A DNA stretch of 11,768 bases, taken from NCBI GenBank assembly GCA_023393895.1, contig JAEXBT010000060.1:1-11768 (forward strand), read 5' to 3'. A program made the translations under genes and the position numbers. This DNA is from Pseudomonadota bacterium (GTDB lineage Bacteria; Pseudomonadota; Gammaproteobacteria; Xanthomonadales; Xanthomonadaceae). A model generated the notes under the pieces. That model was given only the letters and a program-made list of their open reading frames with translations, did not search any database and was not told where the DNA came from. Within the stretch, counting starts at the first letter, position 1; the number at the start of each line of letters is the position of its first letter. Positions 1 to 7,081 of the stretch are shown piece after piece.

Positions 1-727
1 CGGCATCACCGAGGACGCGGCGAAGAACCTGATCCGTTCGCGACCGACCCCGGTGGCCGCGCTGATGGTCGAGCGCGGCGAGGCCGATGCGCTGATCTGC
101 GGCCTGGTCGGGCGCTTCCACAAGAAGCTCGGCTACCTGCTCAGCGTGTTCGATTTCGAACCGGGCGTGTCCGGCACCGCGGCGATGACCGGCGTGATCA
201 ACGATCACGGCGCGTGGTTCTTCGTCGATACCCACGTGCAGGTGGAACCCTCGGCGGAGCAGATCGCCGAGGCGGCGATGCAGGCGAGCTGGCGGCTCAA
301 GCTGTTCGGGATCGAGCCGAAGGCCGCGCTGCTGTCGCACTCCAACTACGGCAGCCACGCCGATGCGTCTGCGGCGAAGATGCGCCGCGCCCGCGAGCTG
401 ATCGTCGCGCGCGTGCCCAAGCTGGAGATCGATGGCGAGATGATGGCCGACACCGCCTGGGACGAGGCGCTGCGCCAGCGGATCTTTCCCAACACTACGC
501 TGAAAGGCCGGGCCAACCTGATGGTGATGCCCAACCTCGACGCCGCCAACATCGGCTACAACCTGATCCGCGTGGCGACGGGCGGCGTGGCGATCGGCCC
601 CATCCTGATGGGCATCGACAAGCCTGCGCACATCCTGACGCCATCCTCCACCTCGCGGCGCGTGGTCAACATGACCGCGATCGCGGCGGTCGACGCGCAA
701 CTGCGGGCGGCGCGCGGACGCGGCTGA
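1..727 (+). CDS. maeB: NADP-dependent malic enzyme, C-terminal part (5' end outside window)
   Basis: This is the last 241 codons of a MaeB-type malic enzyme, which decarboxylates malate to pyruvate with NADP+ in the cytoplasm. Reading starts in frame at base 2 and ends at TGA 725-727. Only the C-terminal phosphotransacetylase-like (PTA/PTB) domain is present. Diagnostic stretches are VERGEADALICGLVG, LLSHSNYGS, KLEIDGEMMAD, LKGRANLMVMPNLDAANI and IGPILMGIDKPAHIL, ending with a VNMTAIAAVDAQL helix, all close to the end of Escherichia coli MaeB. In characterised MaeB proteins this domain serves assembly and allosteric control by acetyl-CoA rather than acetyl transfer. A free Pta is less likely, because the spacing and C-terminus follow MaeB. 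The malic-enzyme domain should lie just left of the window. The next gene starts 7 nt after the stop, so the two may be co-transcribed. Confidence 0.9.
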   Translation, partial: GITEDAAKNLIRSRPTPVAALMVERGEADALICGLVGRFHKKLGYLLSVFDFEPGVSGTAAMTGVINDHGAWFFVDTHVQVEPSAEQIAEAAMQASWRLKLFGIEPKAALLSHSNYGSHADASAAKMRRARELIVARVPKLEIDGEMMADTAWDEALRQRIFPNTTLKGRANLMVMPNLDAANIGYNLIRVATGGVAIGPILMGIDKPAHILTPSSTSRRVVNMTAIAAVDAQLRAARGRG

Positions 728-734
728 AGCCCGC

Positions 735-1691
735 ATGCTCTGCGCCACGATCGCGTTCCTGAGTTATCGCGACCGCGCCTGGATCGATGCGGCGCTCGAT
801 GGCGTGCTGGCACAGACGGTGCCCTGCCAGTTGCTGGTATCCAACGATGCAGGGGGCGATGGGGCCTTCGAGCGCCTGCGCGAGCGCCTGGCGGGTTATC
901 ACGGCCCCCATCGGCTTGACCTGCTGGTCGAGCAACCCTGCAACACAGGCGTGGTGGGCCATTGCAATGCCGTGCTGCCGCACGCAAGCGGTGACATCGT
1001 GGTCATGATGGCGGGCGATGATGTTTCGGCGCCCGATCGCGTGGCGAAGCTGCTGGCGGCCTACGAGGCGCATCCGGAAACGATGGCGATCGGCACCGAT
1101 TTCGTGGCCGTCGATGCGGATGACCAGCCGGTGGCGATCGATTTCTCCACCCGCCTGCTGCATTTCGATCTCCGGCACCTGGCGCGCTCCGATCGCTTCC
1201 ACACCCTGCTGGGCGCGGCGCTCTCGTTCCGGCGCGAGGTGTTTTCCCGTTTCGGCCCCATGGTCGGCACCGTCGAGGACAACGCGCTGACGCTGCGAGC
1301 CTGCCTGCTGGGTGATTGCCGCAACCTGACCGAGCCACTCGTACGCTACCGGCAGCATGCGGGCAGCGTCAGTCATGGCGTGTTCGCGCGCAGCGGTGAA
1401 GGTGCGTCCGAGCTCCGGCGAAAGCGCTATGCCCGTACTGCGGCCTTCCTGCAGGGCACCGCGGATGATCTGGCCAATTGCCTCGCACGGATGCCGGACC
1501 TGCCCGAGGCCACGCGACGTGATGCCGAGCGGCTCGCCAACATGTACGCCGCGGCGGCCTGCATGCGCGGTGGGCTTGTCGAAGGCGGGTTCGCGGCGCG
1601 CTGGCAGGCGCTGAGGCGCGGTCTCGCGACGCCGGGCATGGGCAGGCGATCGCTGGAATACGTGCCCAAGCTGTGGTGGCGGGGCGGATGA
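735..1691 (+). CDS. Glycosyltransferase family 2 (GT-A fold)
   Basis: This 318-aa protein looks like a soluble family-2 glycosyltransferase, moving a sugar from a nucleotide-sugar donor to an unknown acceptor. The N-terminus has the GT-A start (IAFLSYRDRAWIDAALDGVLAQT) and a nucleotide-binding SNDAGGDG segment at about residues 36-43. NTGVVGHCNAVLPHASGD leads into the DXD-type metal site MMAGDD (D95-D96), and a candidate catalytic-base motif VED lies at E181-D182. YRQHAGSVSHG near residue 210 is typical of the end of the family-2 catalytic domain. The C-terminal 100 residues are helical-looking and basic. No membrane segment or signal peptide is evident. ATG 735 is 7 nt after maeB, with GAAG (726-729) as a weak ribosome site overlapping the maeB stop. 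The acceptor and pathway (lipopolysaccharide, exopolysaccharide or protein) cannot be told; no other glycan gene is nearby. Confidence 0.85.
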   Translation: MLCATIAFLSYRDRAWIDAALDGVLAQTVPCQLLVSNDAGGDGAFERLRERLAGYHGPHRLDLLVEQPCNTGVVGHCNAVLPHASGDIVVMMAGDDVSAPDRVAKLLAAYEAHPETMAIGTDFVAVDADDQPVAIDFSTRLLHFDLRHLARSDRFHTLLGAALSFRREVFSRFGPMVGTVEDNALTLRACLLGDCRNLTEPLVRYRQHAGSVSHGVFARSGEGASELRRKRYARTAAFLQGTADDLANCLARMPDLPEATRRDAERLANMYAAAACMRGGLVEGGFAARWQALRRGLATPGMGRRSLEYVPKLWWRGG

Positions 1692-1750
1692 AGCTGCGGA
1701 GGCTTCCGACCGACAGGCTGCAGGGCGCGCGCGGTGTCAGCCATGACGCA

Positions 1751-1780
1751 GTAATTAATTAACCCGGATAGTAATTGATC
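1751..1780 (+). promoter_or_regulatory. AT-rich island with a 20-bp-phased direct repeat upstream of aceE
   Basis: GTAATTAATT (1751-1760) and GTAATTGATC (1771-1780) share GTAATTRAT and start exactly 20 bp apart, about two helical turns. The first copy overlaps the palindrome TTAATTAA (1755-1762). This is the only clearly AT-rich patch in a very GC-rich window, and it sits 70-100 bp upstream of the aceE start. It could be a regulator site or an UP-like promoter element. No known operator (for example the PdhR site) is matched. Confidence 0.35.
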
Positions 1781-1804
1781 CGTACCAGTGCGTCTGTCGA
1801 GGCT

Positions 1805-1813
1805 TGCTAGACT
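1805..1813 (+). promoter_or_regulatory. Candidate extended -10 promoter element for aceE
   Basis: TGCTAGACT fits an extended -10 (TGnTAnAnT) and lies 35 nt before the aceE ATG, giving a predicted leader of about 28 nt. No good -35 hexamer is present at the usual spacing. That would suit an extended -10 promoter aided by the AT-rich repeats just upstream, but the call is tentative. Confidence 0.3.
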
Positions 1814-1848
1814 CGGGCCGATTCCGGCATCTCCTTGGTGGCAGACCC

Positions 1849-4539
1849 ATGCATTGGCTCAACGAACTCCTGCGCGACGACCCCGATCCCACCGAGACCC
1901 GCGAATGGATCGAGTCGATCAAGGCGGTGATCGACGTGCAGGGGGCGGAGCGCGCCCATCAGCTGCTGCACGGCATGGTGGAACTGACCCGGCGCGCCGG
2001 CGCGCACCTGCCGTTCGCACCGACCACCGAGTACATCAACACCATTCCTGCGCATCTGGAGCCGAAATCGCCCGGTGACGCGCACCTGGAGTGGCGGATT
2101 CGCTCGATGATCCGCTGGAACGCGATGGCGATGGTGGTCCGCGCCAACCGCAAGCCCGGTGATCTGGGCGGCCATATCGCCAGTTTCGCCAGCTCGGCAA
2201 CGCTCTACGATGTCGGCTTCAACCACTTCTGGCGCGCGCCTTCGGAAAATCACCCGGGCGATCTGCTCTACATCCAGGGCCACAGTTCGCCGGGCATCTA
2301 CGCTCGGGCCTTCCTCGAGGGCCGGATCAGCGAATCGCAGCTCGACAACTTCCGCATGGAGGTCGACGGCAAGGGCATCAGTTCCTACCCGCACCCGTGG
2401 CTCATGCCGGACTTCTGGCAGACGCCGACCGTGTCGATGGGGCTGGGGCCGCTGGCGGCCATCTATCAGGCGCGCCACTGGAAGTATCTGGAAGCCCGCG
2501 GGCTGATGCCGAAGACCGACCGCAAGGTCTGGTGCTTCCTTGGCGATGGCGAGACCGACGAGCCCGAGAGCCTGGGCGCGATCTCGGTCGCCGGGCGCGA
2601 AGGCCTCGACAACCTCGTTTTCGTCATCAACTGCAACCTGCAGCGGCTCGATGGCCCCGTGCGCGGCAACGGCAAGATCATCCAGGAGCTGGAGGGCAAC
2701 TTCCGCGGCGCCGGCTGGAACGTGATCAAGCTGGTCTGGGGCAGCTACTGGGACCCCCTGCTCGCCAAGGACCACGGCGGCCAGCTGAAGCGGGTGATGA
2801 TGGAAACCGTCGATGGCGAATACCAGAACTGCAAGGCCTTTGGCGGCGCCTATACCCGGGAGCACTTCTTCGGCAAGACGCCGGAGACGCTGGCGATGGT
2901 TGCCAACATGTCCGACGAGGACATCTGGCGCCTCAACCGCGGCGGCCATGATCCGCACAAGGTGCACGCGGCCTACGACCTGGCCAGCAAGACCGAAGGC
3001 ATGCCGACGGTCATCCTGGCCAAGACCGTGAAGGGCTACGGCATGGGCGCGGCAGGCGAAGCGCTCAACCCGACCCACCAGACCAAGAAGCTGGACGACG
3101 ATGCGGTGCGCATCTTCCGCGACCGCTTCAAGCTGGACATCCCAGACGACGCATTCGCCGATGGCGCAATCCCATTCCTGCATCCAGGCAAGGACTCGCC
3201 GGAGGTGCAGTACATGCTGGAGCGCCGCAATGCGCTCGGTGGCTTCCTGCCGCAGCGCCGCCGGAAGTCGGCCGAGTCGCTGGAAGTCCCGAAGCCCGAG
3301 GCATTCGAGCGCCTGACCAAGGCCACCGGCGAGCGCGAGATCAGCACCACCATGGCCTTCGTGCAGGCGCTCGCGGTGATCCTGCGCGACAAGCAGGTCG
3401 GTCCGCGCTGCGTGCCGATCGTCGCCGACGAGGCGCGTACGTTCGGCATGGAGGGCCTGTTCCGTCAGCTTGGCATCTACGCGCCGCAGGGTCAGAAGTA
3501 CAAGCCCGTCGACGCCGACCAGCTGATGTTCTATCGCGAGGACGCCGCCGGGCAGGTGCTTGAGGAAGGCATCACCGAGGCCGGAGCGTTCGCCTCGTGG
3601 ATGGCGGCGGCGACCAGCTACTCCACCAACGACCTGCAGCTGCTGCCGTTCTACATCTACTACTCGATGTTCGGCTTCCAGCGCGTCGGTGATGCCGCGT
3701 GGCAGGCGGCGGACATGCGCGCGCGCGGCTTCCTGCTTGGCGCGACGGCCGGTCGCACCACGCTCAACGGCGAGGGCCTGCAACACGAGGACGGCCAGAG
3801 CCACCTGCAGGCCAGCGTCATCCCGAACTGCCGCAGCTACGATCCGACCTTCCATTACGAAGTGGTCACCCTGCTGCAGCACGGCATGCAGCGCATGCTC
3901 GCCGAGCAGCGCGACGAGTACTGGTACCTCACCCTGATGAACGAGAACTACGCGCACCCGGACATGCCCGAGGGCAGCGCCGAGGGCATCATCAAGGGCA
4001 TGTACCTGCTCTCGAATGCAGGAAAGCCGAAGAAGGGCGAGCTGCGCGTGCAGCTGATGGGCAGCGGCACCATCCTGCGCGAGGCGATTGCCGCCGCGGA
4101 ACTGCTGGACAAGGAATTCGGCATCCGCTGCGACATCTGGTCCTGCCCCAGCTTCACCGAACTGGCGCGCGAGGGTGAGGACGCGAACCGTCACAATCGA
4201 CTCAATCCCGAAGCCAGGCAGCGCCGCGTGCCCTACGTCACGCAGCTGCTGGAGGGACGCGCCGGTCCGGCGATCGCCGCCACCGACTACGTGCGGACCT
4301 TCGCCAACCAGATCCGCGAGTTCGTGCCGATGCGTTACGTGGTGCTGGGCACCGATGGCTTTGGCCGCTCGGACACCCGCGCCAACCTGCGTCGCCATTT
4401 CGAGGTCGACCGCTTCCACATCGCCCAAGCCGCCGTGCATGCGCTGGCCGAGGAAGGCAAGCTGACCGCGAAGGATGTCGCGCGCGCCAGCAAGGCCTGG
4501 GGCATCGTGGGGGACAAGCCGAACCCGTTGCACGCCTGA
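1849..4539 (+). CDS. aceE: Pyruvate dehydrogenase complex E1 component, homodimeric type
   Basis: This 896-aa thiamine diphosphate enzyme decarboxylates pyruvate and reductively acetylates the lipoyl groups of E2 in the pyruvate dehydrogenase complex. It aligns along its length with the 887-aa E. coli AceE. The ThDP/Mg motif is G232-D-G-E through N261-C-N263. H410 in NPTHQTKK corresponds to the active-site loop His407 of E. coli. E573 in VLEEGITEAG corresponds to the cofactor-activating Glu571. DEARTFGMEGLFRQ, FYIYYSMFGFQR and LGTDGFGRSDTR are all conserved. ATG 1849 was chosen because MHWLNELLRDDPDPTETREW aligns with the E. coli N-terminus and GGTGG (1837-1841) sits 7 nt upstream. An upstream in-frame TTG at 1804 has no support. 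aceF and lpd do not follow; the next genes are convergent, so E2 and E3 must be encoded elsewhere. Confidence 0.97.
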   Translation: MHWLNELLRDDPDPTETREWIESIKAVIDVQGAERAHQLLHGMVELTRRAGAHLPFAPTTEYINTIPAHLEPKSPGDAHLEWRIRSMIRWNAMAMVVRANRKPGDLGGHIASFASSATLYDVGFNHFWRAPSENHPGDLLYIQGHSSPGIYARAFLEGRISESQLDNFRMEVDGKGISSYPHPWLMPDFWQTPTVSMGLGPLAAIYQARHWKYLEARGLMPKTDRKVWCFLGDGETDEPESLGAISVAGREGLDNLVFVINCNLQRLDGPVRGNGKIIQELEGNFRGAGWNVIKLVWGSYWDPLLAKDHGGQLKRVMMETVDGEYQNCKAFGGAYTREHFFGKTPETLAMVANMSDEDIWRLNRGGHDPHKVHAAYDLASKTEGMPTVILAKTVKGYGMGAAGEALNPTHQTKKLDDDAVRIFRDRFKLDIPDDAFADGAIPFLHPGKDSPEVQYMLERRNALGGFLPQRRRKSAESLEVPKPEAFERLTKATGEREISTTMAFVQALAVILRDKQVGPRCVPIVADEARTFGMEGLFRQLGIYAPQGQKYKPVDADQLMFYREDAAGQVLEEGITEAGAFASWMAAATSYSTNDLQLLPFYIYYSMFGFQRVGDAAWQAADMRARGFLLGATAGRTTLNGEGLQHEDGQSHLQASVIPNCRSYDPTFHYEVVTLLQHGMQRMLAEQRDEYWYLTLMNENYAHPDMPEGSAEGIIKGMYLLSNAGKPKKGELRVQLMGSGTILREAIAAAELLDKEFGIRCDIWSCPSFTELAREGEDANRHNRLNPEARQRRVPYVTQLLEGRAGPAIAATDYVRTFANQIREFVPMRYVVLGTDGFGRSDTRANLRRHFEVDRFHIAQAAVHALAEEGKLTAKDVARASKAWGIVGDKPNPLHA

Positions 4540-4545
4540 GGCGAA

Positions 4546-4573
4546 CCGCTACCAGGCTTCGGCGTGGTAGCGG
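4546..4573. terminator. Strong hairpin at the aceE/lipoprotein convergent junction
   Basis: CCGCTACCA (4546-4554) and TGGTAGCGG (4565-4573) are perfect 9-nt inverted repeats. Between them G-GC-TTCG-GC-G adds two more pairs after a G-G mismatch and closes with a cUUCGg tetraloop on the plus strand. The stem begins 6 nt after the aceE stop. It overlaps the last codons and the TAG stop of the opposing lipoprotein gene. No T-run follows on either strand, so it may be an RNA 3'-end stabiliser or a U-less terminator. Confidence 0.5.
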
Positions 4574-5238
4574 CGGTCCAGCGCGACCAGGACAATCAGC
4601 GGGGCAGGGGTCGCGCGCGCCGCGGCGATCGCGTTTGCGGCATAGCCCTGCTGATCGACCAGCACGACCCGCCTCGCGCCGATCATCGCGTCGACGTTGG
4701 CGAAATCCTGCTCCAGCATGTCAGCGTCCGGGTTGATGAACTGCGCCTGGACCCTCGTGCCATCGCCACAATCGAACAGCACGGGCGGCAGATCGGTGGG
4801 CCGGCGGTAGCGATCGTTGGAGCCTGCGCCGTTGGCCGACAAGTAGTAGCCGAGGCTGTCATCGAACGCGCCAGGGTTGGCGCAACCCGCGGCAGCGAAG
4901 CGTCGGGCAGTCTCGCGGATGCCCTCGGCGACATGGTCGACCGACACGGCACGGGTCAGGTGCAGATGGCATTCGATCCGATAGGGATCGCGGATTTTCC
5001 AGTTGCTTTGGTACTCGAAGCAGGCGTCGTAACGTGACTGCCCGAGCAGCGTGCCCGCAGGCGTCATGGCATCCAGCCGCGTGGCCATTTCCCTGGCTGC
5101 GGCGGCACGCGCGCGCTGATGCGTCTGGGTATCCGCGCGGTAACCCTGGGGTGCTCCGCCGGGCGAGCTGCAGGACTGCAGTGCGGGCAGCAGCAGTGCC
5201 GCGCACATCAGTCCCACGCCTTTGTGCAGGACCTTCAC
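4549..5238 (-). CDS. Putative lipoprotein of unknown function
   Basis: I do not recognise this 229-aa protein. It begins with a basic n-region (MKVLHKG), a hydrophobic stretch (LMCAALLLPA) and a plausible lipobox LQSC, making Cys23 the likely lipidated residue, so it should be anchored in the periplasm. The mature part has an Ala/Arg-rich helix (about 40-58). Four further cysteines (C73, C90, C119, C157) could form two disulfides. Recognisable pieces are YDACFEYQSNWKIRDPYRIECHLHL, a Tyr-rich SLGYYLSANG segment, and a hydrophobic strand APLIVLVAL near the end. The start is the GTG at 5238-5236, which overlaps the stop of the upstream serine hydrolase gene as GTGA. That overlap indicates translational coupling and fits the position of the signal peptide. 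Longer in-frame starts upstream would run into the hydrolase gene. The stop codon lies in the junction hairpin. Confidence 0.75.
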   Translation of the reverse strand: MKVLHKGVGLMCAALLLPALQSCSSPGGAPQGYRADTQTHQRARAAAAREMATRLDAMTPAGTLLGQSRYDACFEYQSNWKIRDPYRIECHLHLTRAVSVDHVAEGIRETARRFAAAGCANPGAFDDSLGYYLSANGAGSNDRYRRPTDLPPVLFDCGDGTRVQAQFINPDADMLEQDFANVDAMIGARRVVLVDQQGYAANAIAAARATPAPLIVLVALDRRYHAEAW

Positions 5239-6449
5239 CAACCGGTCGCGCCCTGTTCCTCGATCGCGCTGAATGCCGAACGCGTCCCGCTGGAGTCGTT
5301 CGGCACGCCGGTCGCGAAATAGGCCACGCCGGTGCCGGCGGCGCGGTCCAGCCAGAGGCCGGAGAGCAGGCCGTAGGCGTTGCCGCTGTGGCCCATGCGC
5401 GCGCGGCCGTCTCCGAACAGGTCGTCCCGGCAGGTGGTGCCGTTGCCGCGGGCGAGGTGCTGGACGGCGAGCCCATAGCTGCAGAAGAATCCGCCGCGGT
5501 TGGGCTCGTCCTCCTCGATGATCGCGCCATTGCCATCGGCATAGGTCCACACCGGCGTGGCGAGCGCGCGCACGGACTTGGTGGAGAGGATGCGCTGGCC
5601 ATTGATCACGCCATCGTTGAGCAGCATTCGTCCGATCCGGGCCAGGTCATTGGCCGAGATGCGCAGGCCACCCTGCGGCGAGAACAGCGTGCCGTTGGTG
5701 CCTGCCTGCCAGCGCCCGGCGATGTCGCAGCTGCCATCCCTGGCCGCGATCACCATGCAGTTGGGCATCCTGCCCTTGAGGTCGTCGCGTACCGGCTTGC
5801 CCTCGGTGTCATAAAGCACCACCGCGCGTGCGTAGGTCGCGGCATCGCAGCCTGCCCAGTTGTAGCAGGCCTTGAGCCCCATCGGCTGCATCACCAGCCG
5901 CTGCATCAGGCGGTCGAAGCGTTCGCCGGTCGCGCGTTCCATCGCCTGCGCGATCAGCGGGAAGTTGAGGTTGCTGTAGCGGAAAAAGGTGCCCGGCGCG
6001 TGCCCGGTATCCCAGGCCTTGGCCTGCGAGGTGATGATCGAGCTGTTCTCGCCCAGCGGCACGTTCCAGTAGCCGGCATCGTCGGTCAGGCTCGAGGTGT
6101 GCGAAAGCAGCATCCGCAGCGTGATGGGAGTGTCGGGGAAGGTTGGGTTGCGCAGCGGCGTGCCGAGCAGTGCGGACGCATCGGCGTCGAGGTCGAGCTG
6201 TCCGGCCTCCACCAGCCGCATCACGCCGATGCTGGTCACAAGCTTGCTGATCGAGGCGATCCGCGCCGGGTCATCGGCGGTGAGCGCACGTCCGGCGGCC
6301 GCGTCGGCCATGCCCTCGGTGCGCACGTCGGTGACGCCATCGCGATCGAATGCCACCCGCACGCGCGCGACGGGCTCCGCCGCCTGCACGATGCCCGCAC
6401 ACAGGAGCAGGGCCACGGCCATCGCCGTCTTGTGCAAAGAGAGGGACAT
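5235..6449 (-). CDS. Serine hydrolase of the beta-lactamase / penicillin-binding-protein fold, exported
   Basis: This 404-aa protein belongs to the beta-lactamase family (class C / PBP4* / EstB-like serine hydrolases). A Sec signal peptide is clear: basic start, hydrophobic MAVALLLCAGI, and a likely cut after VQA (residue 23), so it acts in the periplasm. The three active-site motifs are present: S66-I-S-K69 (SxxK nucleophile and base), Y158-S-N160 (YxN) and H354-S-G356 in the place of the KTG box. MLLSHTSSL around residue 113 is also typical. HSG in place of KTG is common in esterase- or peptidase-like members, so antibiotic resistance should not be assumed. The substrate is unknown; an acyl ester or D-Ala peptide is plausible. 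ATG 6449 is preceded at 6 nt by GAGGA (plus strand 6456-6460). The gene overlaps the lipoprotein gene by 4 nt, so the two are probably made together. Confidence 0.88.
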   Translation of the reverse strand: MSLSLHKTAMAVALLLCAGIVQAAEPVARVRVAFDRDGVTDVRTEGMADAAAGRALTADDPARIASISKLVTSIGVMRLVEAGQLDLDADASALLGTPLRNPTFPDTPITLRMLLSHTSSLTDDAGYWNVPLGENSSIITSQAKAWDTGHAPGTFFRYSNLNFPLIAQAMERATGERFDRLMQRLVMQPMGLKACYNWAGCDAATYARAVVLYDTEGKPVRDDLKGRMPNCMVIAARDGSCDIAGRWQAGTNGTLFSPQGGLRISANDLARIGRMLLNDGVINGQRILSTKSVRALATPVWTYADGNGAIIEEDEPNRGGFFCSYGLAVQHLARGNGTTCRDDLFGDGRARMGHSGNAYGLLSGLWLDRAAGTGVAYFATGVPNDSSGTRSAFSAIEEQGATGW

Positions 6450-6587
6450 CGGGATTCCTCGGCGGTTGGACTGCGGCCAGCCTAGCGCCGCATCGCCCCG
6501 GGGGAAAGGCCGCGCAGGCCCGCGTCAACGCGAACCTAACCCGCGTCCGGCTAACGTGGACCTCCTCTTACAACCCCGAGTACACCC
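6450..6587. other. Divergent intergenic region
   Basis: These 138 bases separate the minus-strand serine hydrolase from the plus-strand host-attachment-family gene and should carry both promoters. The only clear site is the GAGGA ribosome site of the hydrolase gene (6456-6460, read on the minus strand). A TAGGCT on the minus strand (6484-6479) could be a weak -10, without a convincing -35. No operator palindrome stands out. Confidence 0.3.
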
Positions 6588-6989
6588 ATGTCGATGATTC
6601 CCGCCGATACCCTGATCGTGGTCGCCGATGGCCGCACCGCGCGCCTGTTCCGCAACAAGGGCGACGAAAGCCGCGTCAAGCTGCATCAGGACACGATGCT
6701 CGATACCGGCGATGCGATGAATGCCACGCCGTCGGGTTCGCAGCCGCGCGACAACGATGTTGGCGAAGCCGCGTTCGCCAAGATGCTCACCGAGCGCCTC
6801 AACGAAGCCGCGCTCAAGCACAAGTTCGACCACATCGTGCTGGTCGCCGACCCGACCACGCTGGGCGAGGTGCGCCGCCACCTGCACAAGGAAACCAGCG
6901 GCCGGATGCTGGCCGAAGTGTCGAAGGACTGGACCAACATGCCGGTCGACAAGATCGAGCATGCGCTGGCGGAGCTGCGCATCGGCTGA
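6588..6989 (+). CDS. Host attachment family protein (PF10116-like)
   Basis: This 133-aa cytoplasmic-looking protein has the pattern of the family annotated 'protein required for attachment to host cells', named from an Agrobacterium gene. The opening strand IVVADGRTARLFRN is followed by a short variable region with PSGSQPRDND. Then come AFAKMLTERLNEAALKHKFDHIVLVADPTTLGEVRRHLH and the closing LAEVSKDWTNMPVDKIEHAL. Members are small alpha/beta proteins resembling release-factor-like domains, and their biochemical role is not established. The name does not prove a role in host contact. There is no signal peptide or membrane segment. Starts at 6588 and 6594 (MSMIPAD) are both possible. A weak GAG at 6578-6580 stands 7 nt before the first, and I see no better ribosome site. 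A GC hairpin follows the stop. Confidence 0.8.
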   Translation: MSMIPADTLIVVADGRTARLFRNKGDESRVKLHQDTMLDTGDAMNATPSGSQPRDNDVGEAAFAKMLTERLNEAALKHKFDHIVLVADPTTLGEVRRHLHKETSGRMLAEVSKDWTNMPVDKIEHALAELRIG

Positions 6990-7013
6990 AGTGCGCAACC
7001 CAGCGTTCCGCGT

Positions 7014-7035
7014 GGCGCGCTTGCACCAGCGCGCC
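7014..7035 (+). terminator. Perfect GC hairpin after the host-attachment-family gene
   Basis: GGCGCGCT (7014-7021) and AGCGCGCC (7028-7035) form a perfect 8-bp stem with a 6-nt loop TGCACC. It starts 24 nt after the stop at 6989 and ends 46 nt before the SDR gene. No T-run follows, so intrinsic termination is uncertain. It may partly insulate the SDR gene from upstream transcription. Confidence 0.35.
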
Positions 7036-7081
7036 CTCGCCGCCAGATCCTTGAGGACCCATCGTCCGGAGACATATCGCC

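Noticed and set aside
1688..1762. 24-codon ORF overlapping the glycosyltransferase stop (ATGA) and ending in the AT-rich island
   Set aside because: The overlap looks like coupling, but the peptide (MKLRRLPTDRLQGARGVSHD...) has no feature and no other support. Such frames arise easily by chance.
1804..1848. Upstream TTG start for aceE adding 15 residues
   Set aside because: The added residues do not match the family, the TTG overlaps the candidate -10, and ATG 1849 has a ribosome-site-like GGTGG.
1807..4533. Minus-strand open frame of 908 codons opposite aceE
   Set aside because: Its translation is rich in Arg, Ala, His and Val without any family motif, and it mirrors the codons of a certain gene. 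Long antisense frames are expected in GC-rich DNA where stops are rare.
5235..6449. Calling the serine hydrolase an antibiotic-resistance beta-lactamase
   Set aside because: The KTG box is replaced by HSG and the protein resembles general serine hydrolases; resistance cannot be inferred from the fold alone.
5034..6485. Plus-strand open frame of 483 codons opposite the serine hydrolase and lipoprotein genes
   Set aside because: It is low in motif content and contradicted by the clear SxxK, YxN, signal-peptide and ribosome-site evidence on the minus strand.
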